In this document: positions 8,203 to 16,689 of the stretch, one piece after another
How the letters are laid out: every line of letters starts with the position of its first letter
Numbering within the stretch: position 1 is the stretch's first letter
Assembly: GCF_039595395.1 (NCBI RefSeq)
Contig: NZ_JBCNLP010000006.1
Location: 315,001 to 379,000 of the forward strand
Direction of reading: 5' to 3'
Length of the DNA stretch: 64,000 bases
DNA from: Novosphingobium sp.
GTDB lineage: Bacteria > Pseudomonadota > Alphaproteobacteria > Sphingomonadales > Sphingomonadaceae
Notes under the pieces: generated by a model
Told to the model about the DNA's origin: nothing
The model's input: only the letters and a program-made list of their open reading frames with translations
The model's database searches: none
Position numbers and translations under genes: made by a program

Positions 8203-9452
8203 GCTGCGTCTTTCCTGCTGAAACGGGCCAGATCGAAGGGGGCGAGATCGATCCGGGGCGTCTGCCCGGCGATCAGCTCTGCCATCAGCGCGGCTGTAAC
8301 AGGCCCCAGCGTCAGGCCAAGGTGATTGTGCCCGAAGGCATAGAAAAGATTACCGATTTGGCGACTGCGCCCGATGGCGGGCAGGTAATCGGGCAGGGTG
8401 GGGCGCGCGCCCATCCATTCCTTGCCGGGCAGATCGAAGGGCAGATCCAGCGCGGCCAGATGCTGGCGTAGCAAGGCCCATTTGCGCGGGTCCGCGGGGA
8501 AATCGGGCGTGGCAAACTCCACAAAGCTGGAGGCGCGCAACCCATCCTCAAACCGCGTGACGATCATCGAGCGGTCCTCGAACACCACCGGCGGCATGGT
8601 CTGCGGCCAGCGGGTGCCGCTGCTGTGCAGGTGATAGCCACGCTCGGCGATCATCGGCACGCGGTGGCCCAGATGCTCCATCAGCGGGCGAGAGCCGATG
8701 CCCGCAGCCATCACCACATGGCTGAAGGCGCCATGCCCGGTGATATGGCAGAGGCCCTTGCTGTCCACCTGAAGCGAGGCTGCTTCGGCCTTCCAGAGGC
8801 CGCCAGCCTGCAGGATCGCGCGCTTGAGGGCGGCGTGCAGCCGGGTGTGACTGGCGATCTGGCCGCTGTCCATGGTGCGCAGCGCGCCTGCGGGCGCGCG
8901 ACCGGTCAGGCGGGTCAGCTCCTCGGTTTCCTGCGCGGTGACAGGGCGAAAACTGGCCGTCGGGGCCTGCATCGCCTGCCAGCGCGCCATGCCGAGGCGC
9001 GCGCTTTCCGCCGTATCCCAGACGATGTAGTGGCCCTCGCGGATCAGCAAATCGGGTTCGCCGAGGCGCTCGACCAGATCGACCCAGGCCTGCATCGCGC
9101 CCGAGACCAGACTTGTGAGCGCCGCGCGACCTTGAGCAAAGGCGGCAGGCCGCGCCGCGCGAGCCAGCGCCATGCCAAAGGGCAGCCATGCCCCCGCCGC
9201 CCGCCATGGCAGCGAGAGCGCGCTGTTCCTGTCGAGCAGATGGCGCGGCAGGGAGGCCAGCGTGGCGGGCGAGGCGATCGGTTCGACCTGCTCCACCGCG
9301 ATATGGCCCGCATTGCCCCATGAGGCGGCCTGCAGCGCCTCATCGGGGTCGAAGATGGTGACGCGATGGCCCGCATCGAGCAGCGCGAGGGCTGTGGTCA
9401 TGCCAAGGATGCCGCCGCCGATGATGGCGATATTTTCATTGCGATTCTGCAT
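8199..9452 (-). CDS. FAD-dependent D-amino acid dehydrogenase-like oxidoreductase (DadA family)
   Basis: A 417-residue flavoprotein of the DAO/DadA family that would oxidise a D-amino acid or imino acid to its imine. The Rossmann signature IAIIGGGILGMTTALALLDAG starts at about residue 7 and is followed by the acidic end of strand 2 (IFDPD). The segment SWGNAGHIAVEQVEPIASP and the C-terminal GARPTLPDYLPAIGRS are typical of DadA and of hydroxyproline-type D-dehydrogenases. The start at 9452 is preferred over an upstream in-frame ATG at 9512, because the FAD motif then sits at the N terminus and the longer start would run into the divergent promoter. It is first in an operon with the M24 peptidase gene. 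A D-proline or D-hydroxyproline substrate is possible but unproven. Confidence 0.85.
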   Translation of the reverse strand: MQNRNENIAIIGGGILGMTTALALLDAGHRVTIFDPDEALQAASWGNAGHIAVEQVEPIASPATLASLPRHLLDRNSALSLPWRAAGAWLPFGMALARAARPAAFAQGRAALTSLVSGAMQAWVDLVERLGEPDLLIREGHYIVWDTAESARLGMARWQAMQAPTASFRPVTAQETEELTRLTGRAPAGALRTMDSGQIASHTRLHAALKRAILQAGGLWKAEAASLQVDSKGLCHITGHGAFSHVVMAAGIGSRPLMEHLGHRVPMIAERGYHLHSSGTRWPQTMPPVVFEDRSMIVTRFEDGLRASSFVEFATPDFPADPRKWALLRQHLAALDLPFDLPGKEWMGARPTLPDYLPAIGRSRQIGNLFYAFGHNHLGLTLGPVTAALMAELIAGQTPRIDLAPFDLARFSRKDAA

Positions 9453-9466
9453 GATAAAAATATACC

Positions 9467-9472
9467 GTATAC
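9467..9472. promoter_or_regulatory. GTATAC palindrome in the FAD dehydrogenase / Svx-like divergent promoter
   Basis: ATACCGTATACGATC lies 14 bp before the FAD dehydrogenase start and 30 bp before the start of the Svx-like gene. It shares ATCGTATAC (reverse strand) with the site at 5311. It is a candidate GntR operator controlling both directions. Confidence 0.4.
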
Positions 9473-9501
9473 GATCATCCATGCAAGGAGTTTGAAGCAC
9501 G

Positions 9502-11361
9502 ATGCCCGCCAAGGATCGAACGGCCAGCCCCCGGTGTATCCTGCGGGGTGTGGCGTCCGCCCTGTCGCTGGTCCTTGGCGTGGGCGCGGCTCATGCGGAC
9601 ACGCCGCCCGCCGATCGCTGCATGGCAGGCGCATGGCGCGTGGTCTCGGGCACACCGGAGGAGCAGCCGGTGCAGTATGAGACCGCGCATTTCGCCTTCC
9701 GCTGGAAGCCGGGCACGGTTGCGCAGGCCGATGCCGTGTCGGCGGGAACCATTCTGGAAGATGATTTCGCCTTCGATCTTGGCGTCACCCGTTTCCCCGA
9801 ACCCTTTTGCGACACGGCCGACAAGCATAAGGTCAATGTCAATCTCGATCCCTCCTTCGGCCTGACAGGCGGCCCGACGGGGGATCGCGACATGGGCATG
9901 TGGATCGGCCCGCCCGCCCTGAAGGACCGCTGGGGCCTGGCGCATGAGCTGACCCATGCCTTGCAGGGATCGACGCGCGCCATGCAGGATTCGCCCTTCA
10001 CCGGCTGGATGTGGGAAAGCCACGCCAATTGGATGACGCATCAACTGCCCCTCTTTCGCGACAACCCCCATTGTTCGGAGATGCTGATCAACACCCCGCA
10101 TCTCTATCTCGGCTCCACCCGCGACCGCTACTGCAACTGGCAGATCTTCGAATATCTCAAGGACCGGCTGGGCTATGACGGCGTGAACGGCATCTGGCGC
10201 CATGCTTACAAACGTGGCGAGCCCGGCTATGGCGAGGAAGACCCCTTCAAGGTGCTGATGCGGAATCAGGGCTGGTCGCTGGCGCAGTTGAACACCGTGA
10301 TGGGCGAATGGGCGCTGCGCAATGTGCATTGGGACTACACCGATCCGGACGGGCGCGATCAGGGGCAGGCCTATCGCCGCAGCTATGGCGCGAATGAGGC
10401 CAGCGAAGGCCAGCGTTTTGCCCGGCTGACGCGGCTGGACCCGGTCGATGCGGGCAGGCGCGAATTTGCCGTGCCTTCCTATCAGGCGCCGCAGCGCTGG
10501 GGCTACAATCTGGTGCGGCTGGTGCCCGATGCGGGCGCGAAGGCGCTGCGCGTGCGTTTCCGCGGCATGGTGCAGGACAAGCCCGCCATTGCAAGCTTGC
10601 CCGCGCTGAACGATGAGCCCGCGACCCTGCCGCAGCCGGCCTCGGACTGGCGCTGGGGCGTGGTGGCGGTGGGCGCTTCGGGGCAAAGCCGCATCAGCGC
10701 CGTGATGGCCGGGGCGAAGGGGGAAATGACCGTTCCGCTCAAACCCGATGATGTCGGGCTTTATATGGTGGTGATGGGCACGCCATCCCGCTTCGAGCCG
10801 ATCCGCTGGGAGCAGCCCTATGGCGCGATCTATCGCTACCCATGGATGGCGCGTTTCGAGGGCGCCCTGCCCGATGGTTTCGAGCGCGATGCGCCGCCTC
10901 CTGTGCCCGGCGCGCATCGCCATCCCCATGGCGGCGGCTGGGTGGGACCGGGCGCGCAGGTCGCCCCCGAGGCCTATGTGGGGCCCTATGCTCAGGTGCT
11001 GGGCGGGCGCGTGCTGGATCATGCGCGGATCGAGGACCATGCCATTGTGCGCGGCGGCGAAGTGTCGGGCCGAGCCGTGGTGGGCGCGCTGAGCCTGATC
11101 ACCGATGGCGTGACCATCAAGGATGATGCGGTGGTGCGCACCACCTTCCTGGGCATCGGCCAGTTCGAGCACGGGGCGGTCATCGGCGGCACGGCCAGCC
11201 TGTATGGCGATGTCGAATTGCGCGATGCGCCGACACTGACGCATGGCGCCTACAGCGGTTTTGTCGATGCCGCGGCGTGCGATGATGCGAAGCGGGGTGC
11301 CGGGCTGACGGCGATCCCGCCGGAGGTGACAGCGCCCGTGACCTATGCGTGGCAGCCGTGA
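9502..11361 (+). CDS. Secreted HExxH protein of the DUF6055 / Svx-AvrXca type with hexapeptide-repeat C terminus
   Basis: A 619-residue exported protein. A signal peptide ends near residue 32 (GVGAAHADT). A zinc-peptidase-type motif GLAHELTHALQG (H148, E149, H152) is followed by WMWESHANWM, whose Glu may be a third ligand. The C-terminal third (about residues 470-600) has a repeating V/A-x-G/D pattern (VGPGAQVAPEAYVGPYAQVL and following) typical of left-handed beta-helix hexapeptide repeats. This layout agrees with the Svx/AvrXca virulence-associated family known from Pectobacterium and Xanthomonas; I recall this from family knowledge and have not compared sequences. The gene diverges from the FAD dehydrogenase/M24 operon, and a GGAG lies 12 nt before the ATG. 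Peptidase activity is inferred. Confidence 0.68.
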   Translation: MPAKDRTASPRCILRGVASALSLVLGVGAAHADTPPADRCMAGAWRVVSGTPEEQPVQYETAHFAFRWKPGTVAQADAVSAGTILEDDFAFDLGVTRFPEPFCDTADKHKVNVNLDPSFGLTGGPTGDRDMGMWIGPPALKDRWGLAHELTHALQGSTRAMQDSPFTGWMWESHANWMTHQLPLFRDNPHCSEMLINTPHLYLGSTRDRYCNWQIFEYLKDRLGYDGVNGIWRHAYKRGEPGYGEEDPFKVLMRNQGWSLAQLNTVMGEWALRNVHWDYTDPDGRDQGQAYRRSYGANEASEGQRFARLTRLDPVDAGRREFAVPSYQAPQRWGYNLVRLVPDAGAKALRVRFRGMVQDKPAIASLPALNDEPATLPQPASDWRWGVVAVGASGQSRISAVMAGAKGEMTVPLKPDDVGLYMVVMGTPSRFEPIRWEQPYGAIYRYPWMARFEGALPDGFERDAPPPVPGAHRHPHGGGWVGPGAQVAPEAYVGPYAQVLGGRVLDHARIEDHAIVRGGEVSGRAVVGALSLITDGVTIKDDAVVRTTFLGIGQFEHGAVIGGTASLYGDVELRDAPTLTHGAYSGFVDAAACDDAKRGAGLTAIPPEVTAPVTYAWQP

Positions 11362-11462
11362 TGCCCTGACGATGGGCCTTCCCCCCTTTCGCGCCGCTCG
11401 CGGAACGAGATATCCCCGCAGTGCTTTCTCAAGAGCACGATCGACGCCGGGCAGGGAAGGGC

Positions 11463-12470
11463 ATGGCCATAGCAGCATCCTCATGGATCACGCCGACACC
11501 GCAGGGCATCCATCTGCCCGGCGCGGATATCTGGGTCGACCCTTCGGTGGCAGTGGGCCGGGCGCTGGTCACCCATGGCCATGCCGATCATGCGCGCGGC
11601 GGCCATGGCCAGACCATCGCCACGGCCGAAACGCTGGCCATCATGGCGCTGCGCTATGGCGTGGCCGAGGGGGCTCATCCGCTCGCCCTGCATGAGCGTC
11701 TCACGCTGGGCGATGGCATCACCGCATGGCTGGCCCCGGCAGGCCATGTGCTGGGATCGGCGCAGGTCGTGCTGGAAAGGCAGGGCGAGCGGGTGGTCAT
11801 CACCGGCGACTACAAGCGCCGCCCCGATCCCACCTGCCTGCCCTTCGAGCCCGTGCCCTGCGACATTCTGGTGACCGAGGCGACCTTCGCCCTGCCCGTT
11901 TTCGTCCATCCGCCCATCACCGGCGAGATCGCCCGCCTGATCGAGACCAGCGCCGCACATCCCGACCGCTGCGTGCTGGTGGGCGCCTATGCGCTGGGCA
12001 AGGCGCAGCGGGTGATCGCCGAATTGCGGCGGGCGGGCCACACCGCGCCGATCTGGCTGCATGGGGCGATGGAGGCGATGTGCCGCCTTTATACCGAGCA
12101 TGGCATCGACCTTGGCGATCTGCGGCTGGTCAGCGAGGCTTCGAAAGAGGAACTGGCGGGGCAGATCATCCTGTGCCCGCCCTCCGCGCTCAATGACCGC
12201 TGGAGCCGCCGCCTGCCCGATCCCATCACCGCCATGGCCTCGGGCTGGATGCGGGTGCGCCAGCGCGCGGTGCAGCGCAATGTCGAGCTGCCGCTCATCA
12301 TCTCCGACCATGCCGACTGGAACGAGTTGACCGCCACAATCCGCGAACTCTCGCCCGCCGAGACCTGGATCACCCATGGCCGCGACGATGCGCTGGTCCA
12401 CTGGTGCCAGACGCATCAGTTGAAAGCCCGCCCGCTCGATCTGGTTGGCTATGAGGATGAGGACGATTGA
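11463..12470 (+). CDS. Ligase-associated DNA exonuclease (metallo-beta-lactamase/beta-CASP fold)
   Basis: A 335-residue nuclease-like protein related to the SNM1/CPSF group. The start at 11463 (MAIAASSWITP) is chosen because the preceding codons of the longer frame look non-coding and the fold begins here. The metal-binding motif THGHADHARGG (about residues 38-48) is followed by AGHVLGSAQVVLE, ITGDYKRRPDP (motif 3 Asp), the beta-CASP region, and ISDHADWNEL with WITHGRDDALV near the C terminus. Its stop overlaps the start of the ATP-dependent DNA ligase gene, the classical arrangement of the ligase-associated repair cluster. It probably trims DNA ends before joining. The role in DNA-damage response is inferred from that gene pair. 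Confidence 0.88.
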   Translation: MAIAASSWITPTPQGIHLPGADIWVDPSVAVGRALVTHGHADHARGGHGQTIATAETLAIMALRYGVAEGAHPLALHERLTLGDGITAWLAPAGHVLGSAQVVLERQGERVVITGDYKRRPDPTCLPFEPVPCDILVTEATFALPVFVHPPITGEIARLIETSAAHPDRCVLVGAYALGKAQRVIAELRRAGHTAPIWLHGAMEAMCRLYTEHGIDLGDLRLVSEASKEELAGQIILCPPSALNDRWSRRLPDPITAMASGWMRVRQRAVQRNVELPLIISDHADWNELTATIRELSPAETWITHGRDDALVHWCQTHQLKARPLDLVGYEDEDD

Positions 12471-14065
12471 GCGTGGAGGATTTTGGCACCCTCATCGACC
12501 GCCTGATCTACACGCGGTCCCGCAACGGCAAGCTGGAGCTGATCGCGGCCTATCTGCGCCGCGCGCCCGATCCTGATGCTGGCTGGGCGCTGGCCGCCCT
12601 GACCGGCGGGCTGGATTTTCCTGCGGTGAAGCCCTCGGCGGTGCGGGCGCTGATCGGGCAGCGGGTCGATCCGGTGCTGTTCGCCCTGTCGCGCGATTAT
12701 GTCGGCGATACGGCCGAGACGGTCAGCCTGCTCTGGCCCGAGCCCGACCGGCCTGCCGACCCTCCGGGGCTGAGTGAGGCCGTCGCGGCGCTTGCGGCGA
12801 TGACGCGCGCCACTGTCCATGCCGGACTGGCCGCGCTGCTCGACCGGCTGGATGCCAAGGGGCGTTTTGCCCTGCTCAAGCTGGCGACGGGGGCGCTGCG
12901 CATCGGCGTCTCGGCGCGGCTGGCCAAGACGGCTTTCGCGCAGGCCTTTGCCCTGCCTCTCGATGAGGTGGAGGAGGCATGGCATGCGGTGGAGCCGCCC
13001 TATGCCGATCTTTTCGCCTGGGCGCGGGGGCATGGCACGCGGCCAGACGCCGCGCATCGCCCGGTGTTCCGCCCCTTTATGCTGGCCCATCCGCTGGGCG
13101 AGGAGCAGGTCGATCTCGCTGATTTTGCTGCCGAGTGGAAATGGGACGGCATCCGCGTGCAACTGGTGCGCATGGGGGGCGAGACAAGGCTCTACAGCCG
13201 TGGCGGCGACGACATCTCCGCTGCCTTTCCCGAGGTCGCGCGGGATTTCACCCGCGACGGCGTGCTCGATGGAGAGCTGCTGGTGCGCGGCAGCCATCAG
13301 GGCGGCGCGGAAGGCGGCGCGGCCAGCTTCAACGCCCTGCAGCAAAGGCTGGGCCGCAAGCAGGTCAGCGCGCGCATGCTGGAGGAGTATCCGGCCTTCG
13401 TGCGGCTGTATGACGTGCTGCTCGATGGCGGCGAAGATCTGCGCGCCCTGCCGTGGCGCCAGCGGCGCCAACGGCTGGAGAGCATCATGCCCGGTCTGCC
13501 CGCCGCGCGCTTCGACCTGTCCCTGCTGATCGAAGCCGCCGATTTCCATGCCCTCTCCCTGCTGCGCGACGGGGCGCGCGATGCGGCCATCGAGGGGGTG
13601 ATGCTGAAACGCCGCGACAGCCCCTATGTCGCCGGGCGCCGGGTGGGTCTGTGGTACAAATGGAAGCGCGATGCCCTCACCGCCGATTGCGTGCTGATGT
13701 ATGCCCAGCGCGGTTCGGGCAAGCGCTCCAGCTTCTATTCCGATTACACCTTCGGCTGCTGGACGGCCCCGCCCGATCAGGGTGGAGAGCTGGTGCCGGT
13801 CGGCAAGGCCTATTCGGGCTTTACCGATGAGGACCTCAAATGGATCGACAGTTTCGTGCGTCAGCACACCACCAACCGCTTCGGCCCGGTGCGCGAGGTG
13901 GAAAAGACTCTGGTCTTCGAGGTGGCCTTCGATTCCATCCATGAGAGCAACCGCCACAAGTCGAAACTGGCGATGCGCTTTCCCCGCATCGCCCGCATCC
14001 GCCGCGACAAGCCCGCCGCCGAGGCCGATCTGGTCGCCAGCTTGCAGGCGATGATTGCGTCCTGA
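12467..14065 (+). CDS. ATP-dependent DNA ligase of the bacterial ligase-associated repair cluster
   Basis: A DNA ligase of about 531 residues joining nicks with ATP. An N-terminal DNA-binding domain (about residues 1-190) is followed by the nucleotidyltransferase core. Motif I is EWKWDGIRVQLV, with the adenylated Lys at about residue 225; GGDDISAAFPE and LDGELLVRG are motifs III and IIIa, and EGVMLKRRDSPY and YKWKRD are motifs IV and V. An OB-fold ends the protein (VEKTLVFEVAFDSIHES). The start may be TTG at 12467, overlapping the exonuclease stop, or GTG at 12473. It is separate from the replicative NAD-dependent LigA. The helicase and phosphoesterase that often accompany this pair are absent from the window. 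Confidence 0.92.
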   Translation: MSVEDFGTLIDRLIYTRSRNGKLELIAAYLRRAPDPDAGWALAALTGGLDFPAVKPSAVRALIGQRVDPVLFALSRDYVGDTAETVSLLWPEPDRPADPPGLSEAVAALAAMTRATVHAGLAALLDRLDAKGRFALLKLATGALRIGVSARLAKTAFAQAFALPLDEVEEAWHAVEPPYADLFAWARGHGTRPDAAHRPVFRPFMLAHPLGEEQVDLADFAAEWKWDGIRVQLVRMGGETRLYSRGGDDISAAFPEVARDFTRDGVLDGELLVRGSHQGGAEGGAASFNALQQRLGRKQVSARMLEEYPAFVRLYDVLLDGGEDLRALPWRQRRQRLESIMPGLPAARFDLSLLIEAADFHALSLLRDGARDAAIEGVMLKRRDSPYVAGRRVGLWYKWKRDALTADCVLMYAQRGSGKRSSFYSDYTFGCWTAPPDQGGELVPVGKAYSGFTDEDLKWIDSFVRQHTTNRFGPVREVEKTLVFEVAFDSIHESNRHKSKLAMRFPRIARIRRDKPAAEADLVASLQAMIAS

Positions 14066-14089
14066 TGCGCGCGGCCATGCCTTGTCGCC

Positions 14090-14644
14090 ATGCCCGCCAG
14101 CGAGCATGATGGCGCCATGGCCACCACCACAGCCCCGGATAGGGCCCGCGCTCCCATCATCATCTCGGCGTTGCTGGGGCCGGATGATTTCGGCTGGCTC
14201 AACGAGCTGAGGCGGGCCCATTTCCCTCCCGAGCGCAACCAGCTCGACGCGCATCTGACGCTGTTCCACCACCTTCCGCCTTCCATCGAGCCGGAACTCA
14301 AACAGCGGCTGAGCCTGCTGACCCGCTGCCGCCCGCCGACGGCCATGGCAGAGGGGATCATCAATCTGGGACGCGGCACCGCCATCCGGATAGGGTCGCC
14401 CGCCCTGGCCCTGCTGCGCGAGGAACTGGCCGAGGCCTTTGCCGATCTGCTGATCCCTCAGGACGCCGCCCCATGGCGGCCCCATGTCACGATCCAGAAC
14501 AAGGTCACGCCGGAAGAGGCCCGCGCGCTTCAGAACCGGCTGGCGCAAGAGTTTCGCGCCCGCCCTGTCCGCATCACCGGCCTTGCGGCATGGTGGTATC
14601 GCGGCGGGCCCTGGGAGCTGCTTGCGCGCTACCCCTTCCGCTGA
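14090..14644 (+). CDS. 2'-5' RNA ligase / cyclic phosphodiesterase-like (2H family) protein
   Basis: A 184-residue 2H phosphoesterase-superfamily protein. The two signature motifs are HLTLFHHLP (about residues 57-65) and HVTIQNKV (about residues 131-138), each giving a catalytic His and Thr. Members open 2',3'-cyclic phosphates or ligate RNA ends. An in-frame ATG at 14117 is a possible alternative start that would remove nine residues; neither has a convincing ribosome-binding site. It begins 24 bp after the DNA ligase stop and is probably co-transcribed with it. A role in nucleic-acid end processing would suit that context but is inference. Confidence 0.82.
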   Translation: MPASEHDGAMATTTAPDRARAPIIISALLGPDDFGWLNELRRAHFPPERNQLDAHLTLFHHLPPSIEPELKQRLSLLTRCRPPTAMAEGIINLGRGTAIRIGSPALALLREELAEAFADLLIPQDAAPWRPHVTIQNKVTPEEARALQNRLAQEFRARPVRITGLAAWWYRGGPWELLARYPFR

Positions 14645-14681
14645 AAGCAGGCGGCCCCGCCAAAGTGTGGCCACCAGCCCC

Positions 14682-15149
14682 TCAGACCCGAGGCCGGACG
14701 GCCACGATCGCATCCACCTCGACAGCGGCGCCCAGCGGCAGGGTGGGGACGCCCACCGCGCTGCGGGCATGGCGACCGGCGTCGTCGAACACGGCCAGCA
14801 TCAGCTCCGAGGCGCCATTGATCACCTTGGGCTGGTCGACAAAACCTTCCGCCGAATTGACGAAGCCGCCCAGCTTCACGATCCTCTCGACACGGTCGAG
14901 CGAGCCCAGCGCCAGACGAAGCTGCGCCAGGATCATCAGCGCGCAGGCCCGCGCCGCCTCCACACCCTGCTCCAGGGCGAGATCCTGCCCGAGGCGGCCC
15001 GTCACCAGCCTGCCCTCGATCAACGGCAACTGGCCCGAGACATGGGCAAAGCCGCCCATCTCGACCACGGGAACATAGGCCGCAACGGGCGCAGCGGCTG
15101 TCGGCAGGATCAGGCCGAGCCGGGCCAGACGGTTTTCGATCGTGCTCAT
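14682..15149 (-). CDS. RidA (YjgF/YER057c) family protein
   Basis: A 155-residue member of the RidA family, trimeric proteins that hydrolyse reactive imines or enamines to ketones and ammonia. The start at 15149 (MSTIENRLARLG) has a GGAGAAG ribosome-binding site directly upstream. Family features are HVSGQLPL near residue 40, a central stretch around VKLGGFVNSAEGFVDQPKV, and a C-terminal VGVPTLPLGAAVEVDAI. The Arg expected in the deaminase active site (usually near RxxVxV) is not obvious. It is the last gene of a run after aldehyde dehydrogenase. Some RidA relatives are 2-aminomuconate deaminases working with an aldehyde dehydrogenase, which would suit this pairing, but no ring-cleavage gene is present. 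Confidence 0.85.
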   Translation of the reverse strand: MSTIENRLARLGLILPTAAAPVAAYVPVVEMGGFAHVSGQLPLIEGRLVTGRLGQDLALEQGVEAARACALMILAQLRLALGSLDRVERIVKLGGFVNSAEGFVDQPKVINGASELMLAVFDDAGRHARSAVGVPTLPLGAAVEVDAIVAVRPRV

Positions 15150-15181
15150 GGTTCTTCTCCTCAACGATGTGGCTGGAATGG

Positions 15182-16603
15182 TCAGGCGCCGCCGCTGATC
15201 GCCTTGAGTTCAAGGTGATCCTCGATGCCCGACAGGCCATATTCGCGACCGATCCCCGATTCCTTGAAGCCGCCAAAGGGCGCGAGCGGCTCATGCACCA
15301 GCCCGTTGATCGCCACCCGCCCGGCATCGAGCCGCGCCGCGATGCCCCGCGCCCGCGCCAGATCGCGGCCCAGCACATAGGCGTGCAGGCCATAGGGCGT
15401 GTCATTGGCGATGCGGATGGCGTCCTCGTCATCCTCATAGGCGATCAGGCAGAGCACCGGGCCGAAGATTTCCTCGCGCGCGATGGCCATATCATGGGTG
15501 ACATCGGCAAAGACGGTGGGGCGGATGAAATAGCCGCGTTCGAGCCCTTCCGGGCGGCCCTCGCCGCCGATGATCGGGCGCGCGCCTTCCTCCAGCCCCC
15601 TGCGGATATAGGCGCCGACGCGCTCATATTGCCGCAGGTTGACCAGCGGCCCCAGCGTGGTGCGCGGGTCGCGCGGATCGCCCGGCACGATGGCCTGCGC
15701 GGCCTCGACGATGGCGCGGCTGAAGGCCTCGATCCGGCCGCGCTGCACCAGAATGCGTGTGCCCGCGATGCAGGCCTGCCCATTGTTGGTAAAGCCGATG
15801 GCCAGCGCCTGCCTTGCCGCCTGCGCCGGATCGGCATCGTCGAGCACGATCGTCGGCGCCTTGCCGCCCAGCTCCAGGGTGACGCGCTGGATGCGCTCCG
15901 CGCTCGCCCGCAGGATGCTTTTGCCCACCGGGGTCGAGCCGGTGAAGGAGATCTTGCGGATGCGGGGATCGGCGGTCAGCGCCTCGCCCACCACAGGGCC
16001 TAGCCCGGTCACCACATTGATGAGGCCCGACGGGGCGCCGGCGGCGTGGAAGCATTCGGACAGCAGCGAGACCTGCCATGGGCTGAACTCGCTGGGCTTG
16101 ACCACCACCGGGCAACCGGCGGCCAGCGCTCCGGCCAGCTTGACGCTGATCGCATTGTAGACGCTGTTCCACGGCACGATATGCAGCGCCACGCCGACAG
16201 GCTGGGCCACCACCTCGGTCTGGTTGATCCACCGGGTGAAGGGGAAATCCGCCAGCAGCCCTGCCGCGATCCGGAAGTTGGCGGCGGCCAGCCCCGCGCG
16301 CCAGCGGGCCTGTTCCACCGGGCCGCCATATTCCTCGATGGTGGCCTGGGTCAGCACATCGGCGCGGGCCTCGACGGCTTCGGCCAGAGCGTTGAGCAGA
16401 TCGATCCGCTCTGCTTTGGATGAGGCGGCCCACAGGGGGAGCGCGCGGCTCGCCGCATCGACGGCCAGCTTGGCGTCCTGTGCATCGGCGAGGCGCAGGC
16501 GGCCGGTCTCCACCTCGCTGGTCGGATCGACAAGAGTCAGCTCCTCGCGCCCGAGTACGGGGCGGAAGGCGCCGTCGATATAGGCCTGATCGAAGATGCG
16601 CAT
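15182..16603 (-). CDS. NAD(P)-dependent aldehyde dehydrogenase
   Basis: A 473-residue aldehyde dehydrogenase oxidising an aldehyde to its acid. The catalytic residues are present: Cys at about 278 in NNGQACIAGTRIL, general base Glu at about 244 in VTLELGGKAP, oxyanion Asn at about 146 in IVPWNSVYN, and cofactor Lys at about 169 in VVVKPSEFSP. The length matches the family. It is cytoplasmic. The gene begins 107 bp after the alpha/beta hydrolase stop, and this gap holds a 12-G run and a CTAAC direct repeat that overlaps the hydrolase stop codon, so it probably has its own promoter. RidA follows with a 32-bp gap. The aldehyde substrate is unknown. Confidence 0.93.
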   Translation of the reverse strand: MRIFDQAYIDGAFRPVLGREELTLVDPTSEVETGRLRLADAQDAKLAVDAASRALPLWAASSKAERIDLLNALAEAVEARADVLTQATIEEYGGPVEQARWRAGLAAANFRIAAGLLADFPFTRWINQTEVVAQPVGVALHIVPWNSVYNAISVKLAGALAAGCPVVVKPSEFSPWQVSLLSECFHAAGAPSGLINVVTGLGPVVGEALTADPRIRKISFTGSTPVGKSILRASAERIQRVTLELGGKAPTIVLDDADPAQAARQALAIGFTNNGQACIAGTRILVQRGRIEAFSRAIVEAAQAIVPGDPRDPRTTLGPLVNLRQYERVGAYIRRGLEEGARPIIGGEGRPEGLERGYFIRPTVFADVTHDMAIAREEIFGPVLCLIAYEDDEDAIRIANDTPYGLHAYVLGRDLARARGIAARLDAGRVAINGLVHEPLAPFGGFKESGIGREYGLSGIEDHLELKAISGGA

Positions 16604-16637
16604 GGTCTGGTCTTTCCCAAGGCTGCCCCAAGGCTGT

Positions 16638-16649
16638 GGGGGGGGGGGG
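16638..16649. repeat. Run of twelve G upstream of the aldehyde dehydrogenase gene
   Basis: A homopolymer of twelve G on the plus strand lies 35-46 bp upstream of the aldehyde dehydrogenase start and downstream of its CTAAC operator. Such tracts change length during replication and are also hard to sequence accurately. Confidence 0.9.
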
Positions 16650-16689
16650 ACTCGACCAGAGGCATGACAGATCGCTGCCCGTCATGCCC

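Noticed and set aside
9475..11484. Minus-strand open frame of 669 codons over the Svx-like gene
   Set aside because: Low-complexity Arg/His-rich translation with no signal or motif. The plus-strand gene has a signal peptide and HELTH motif.
12449..14770. Minus-strand open frame of 773 codons over the DNA ligase
   Set aside because: It lies antisense to the ligase and 2H genes, whose motifs are clear, and shows no family of its own.
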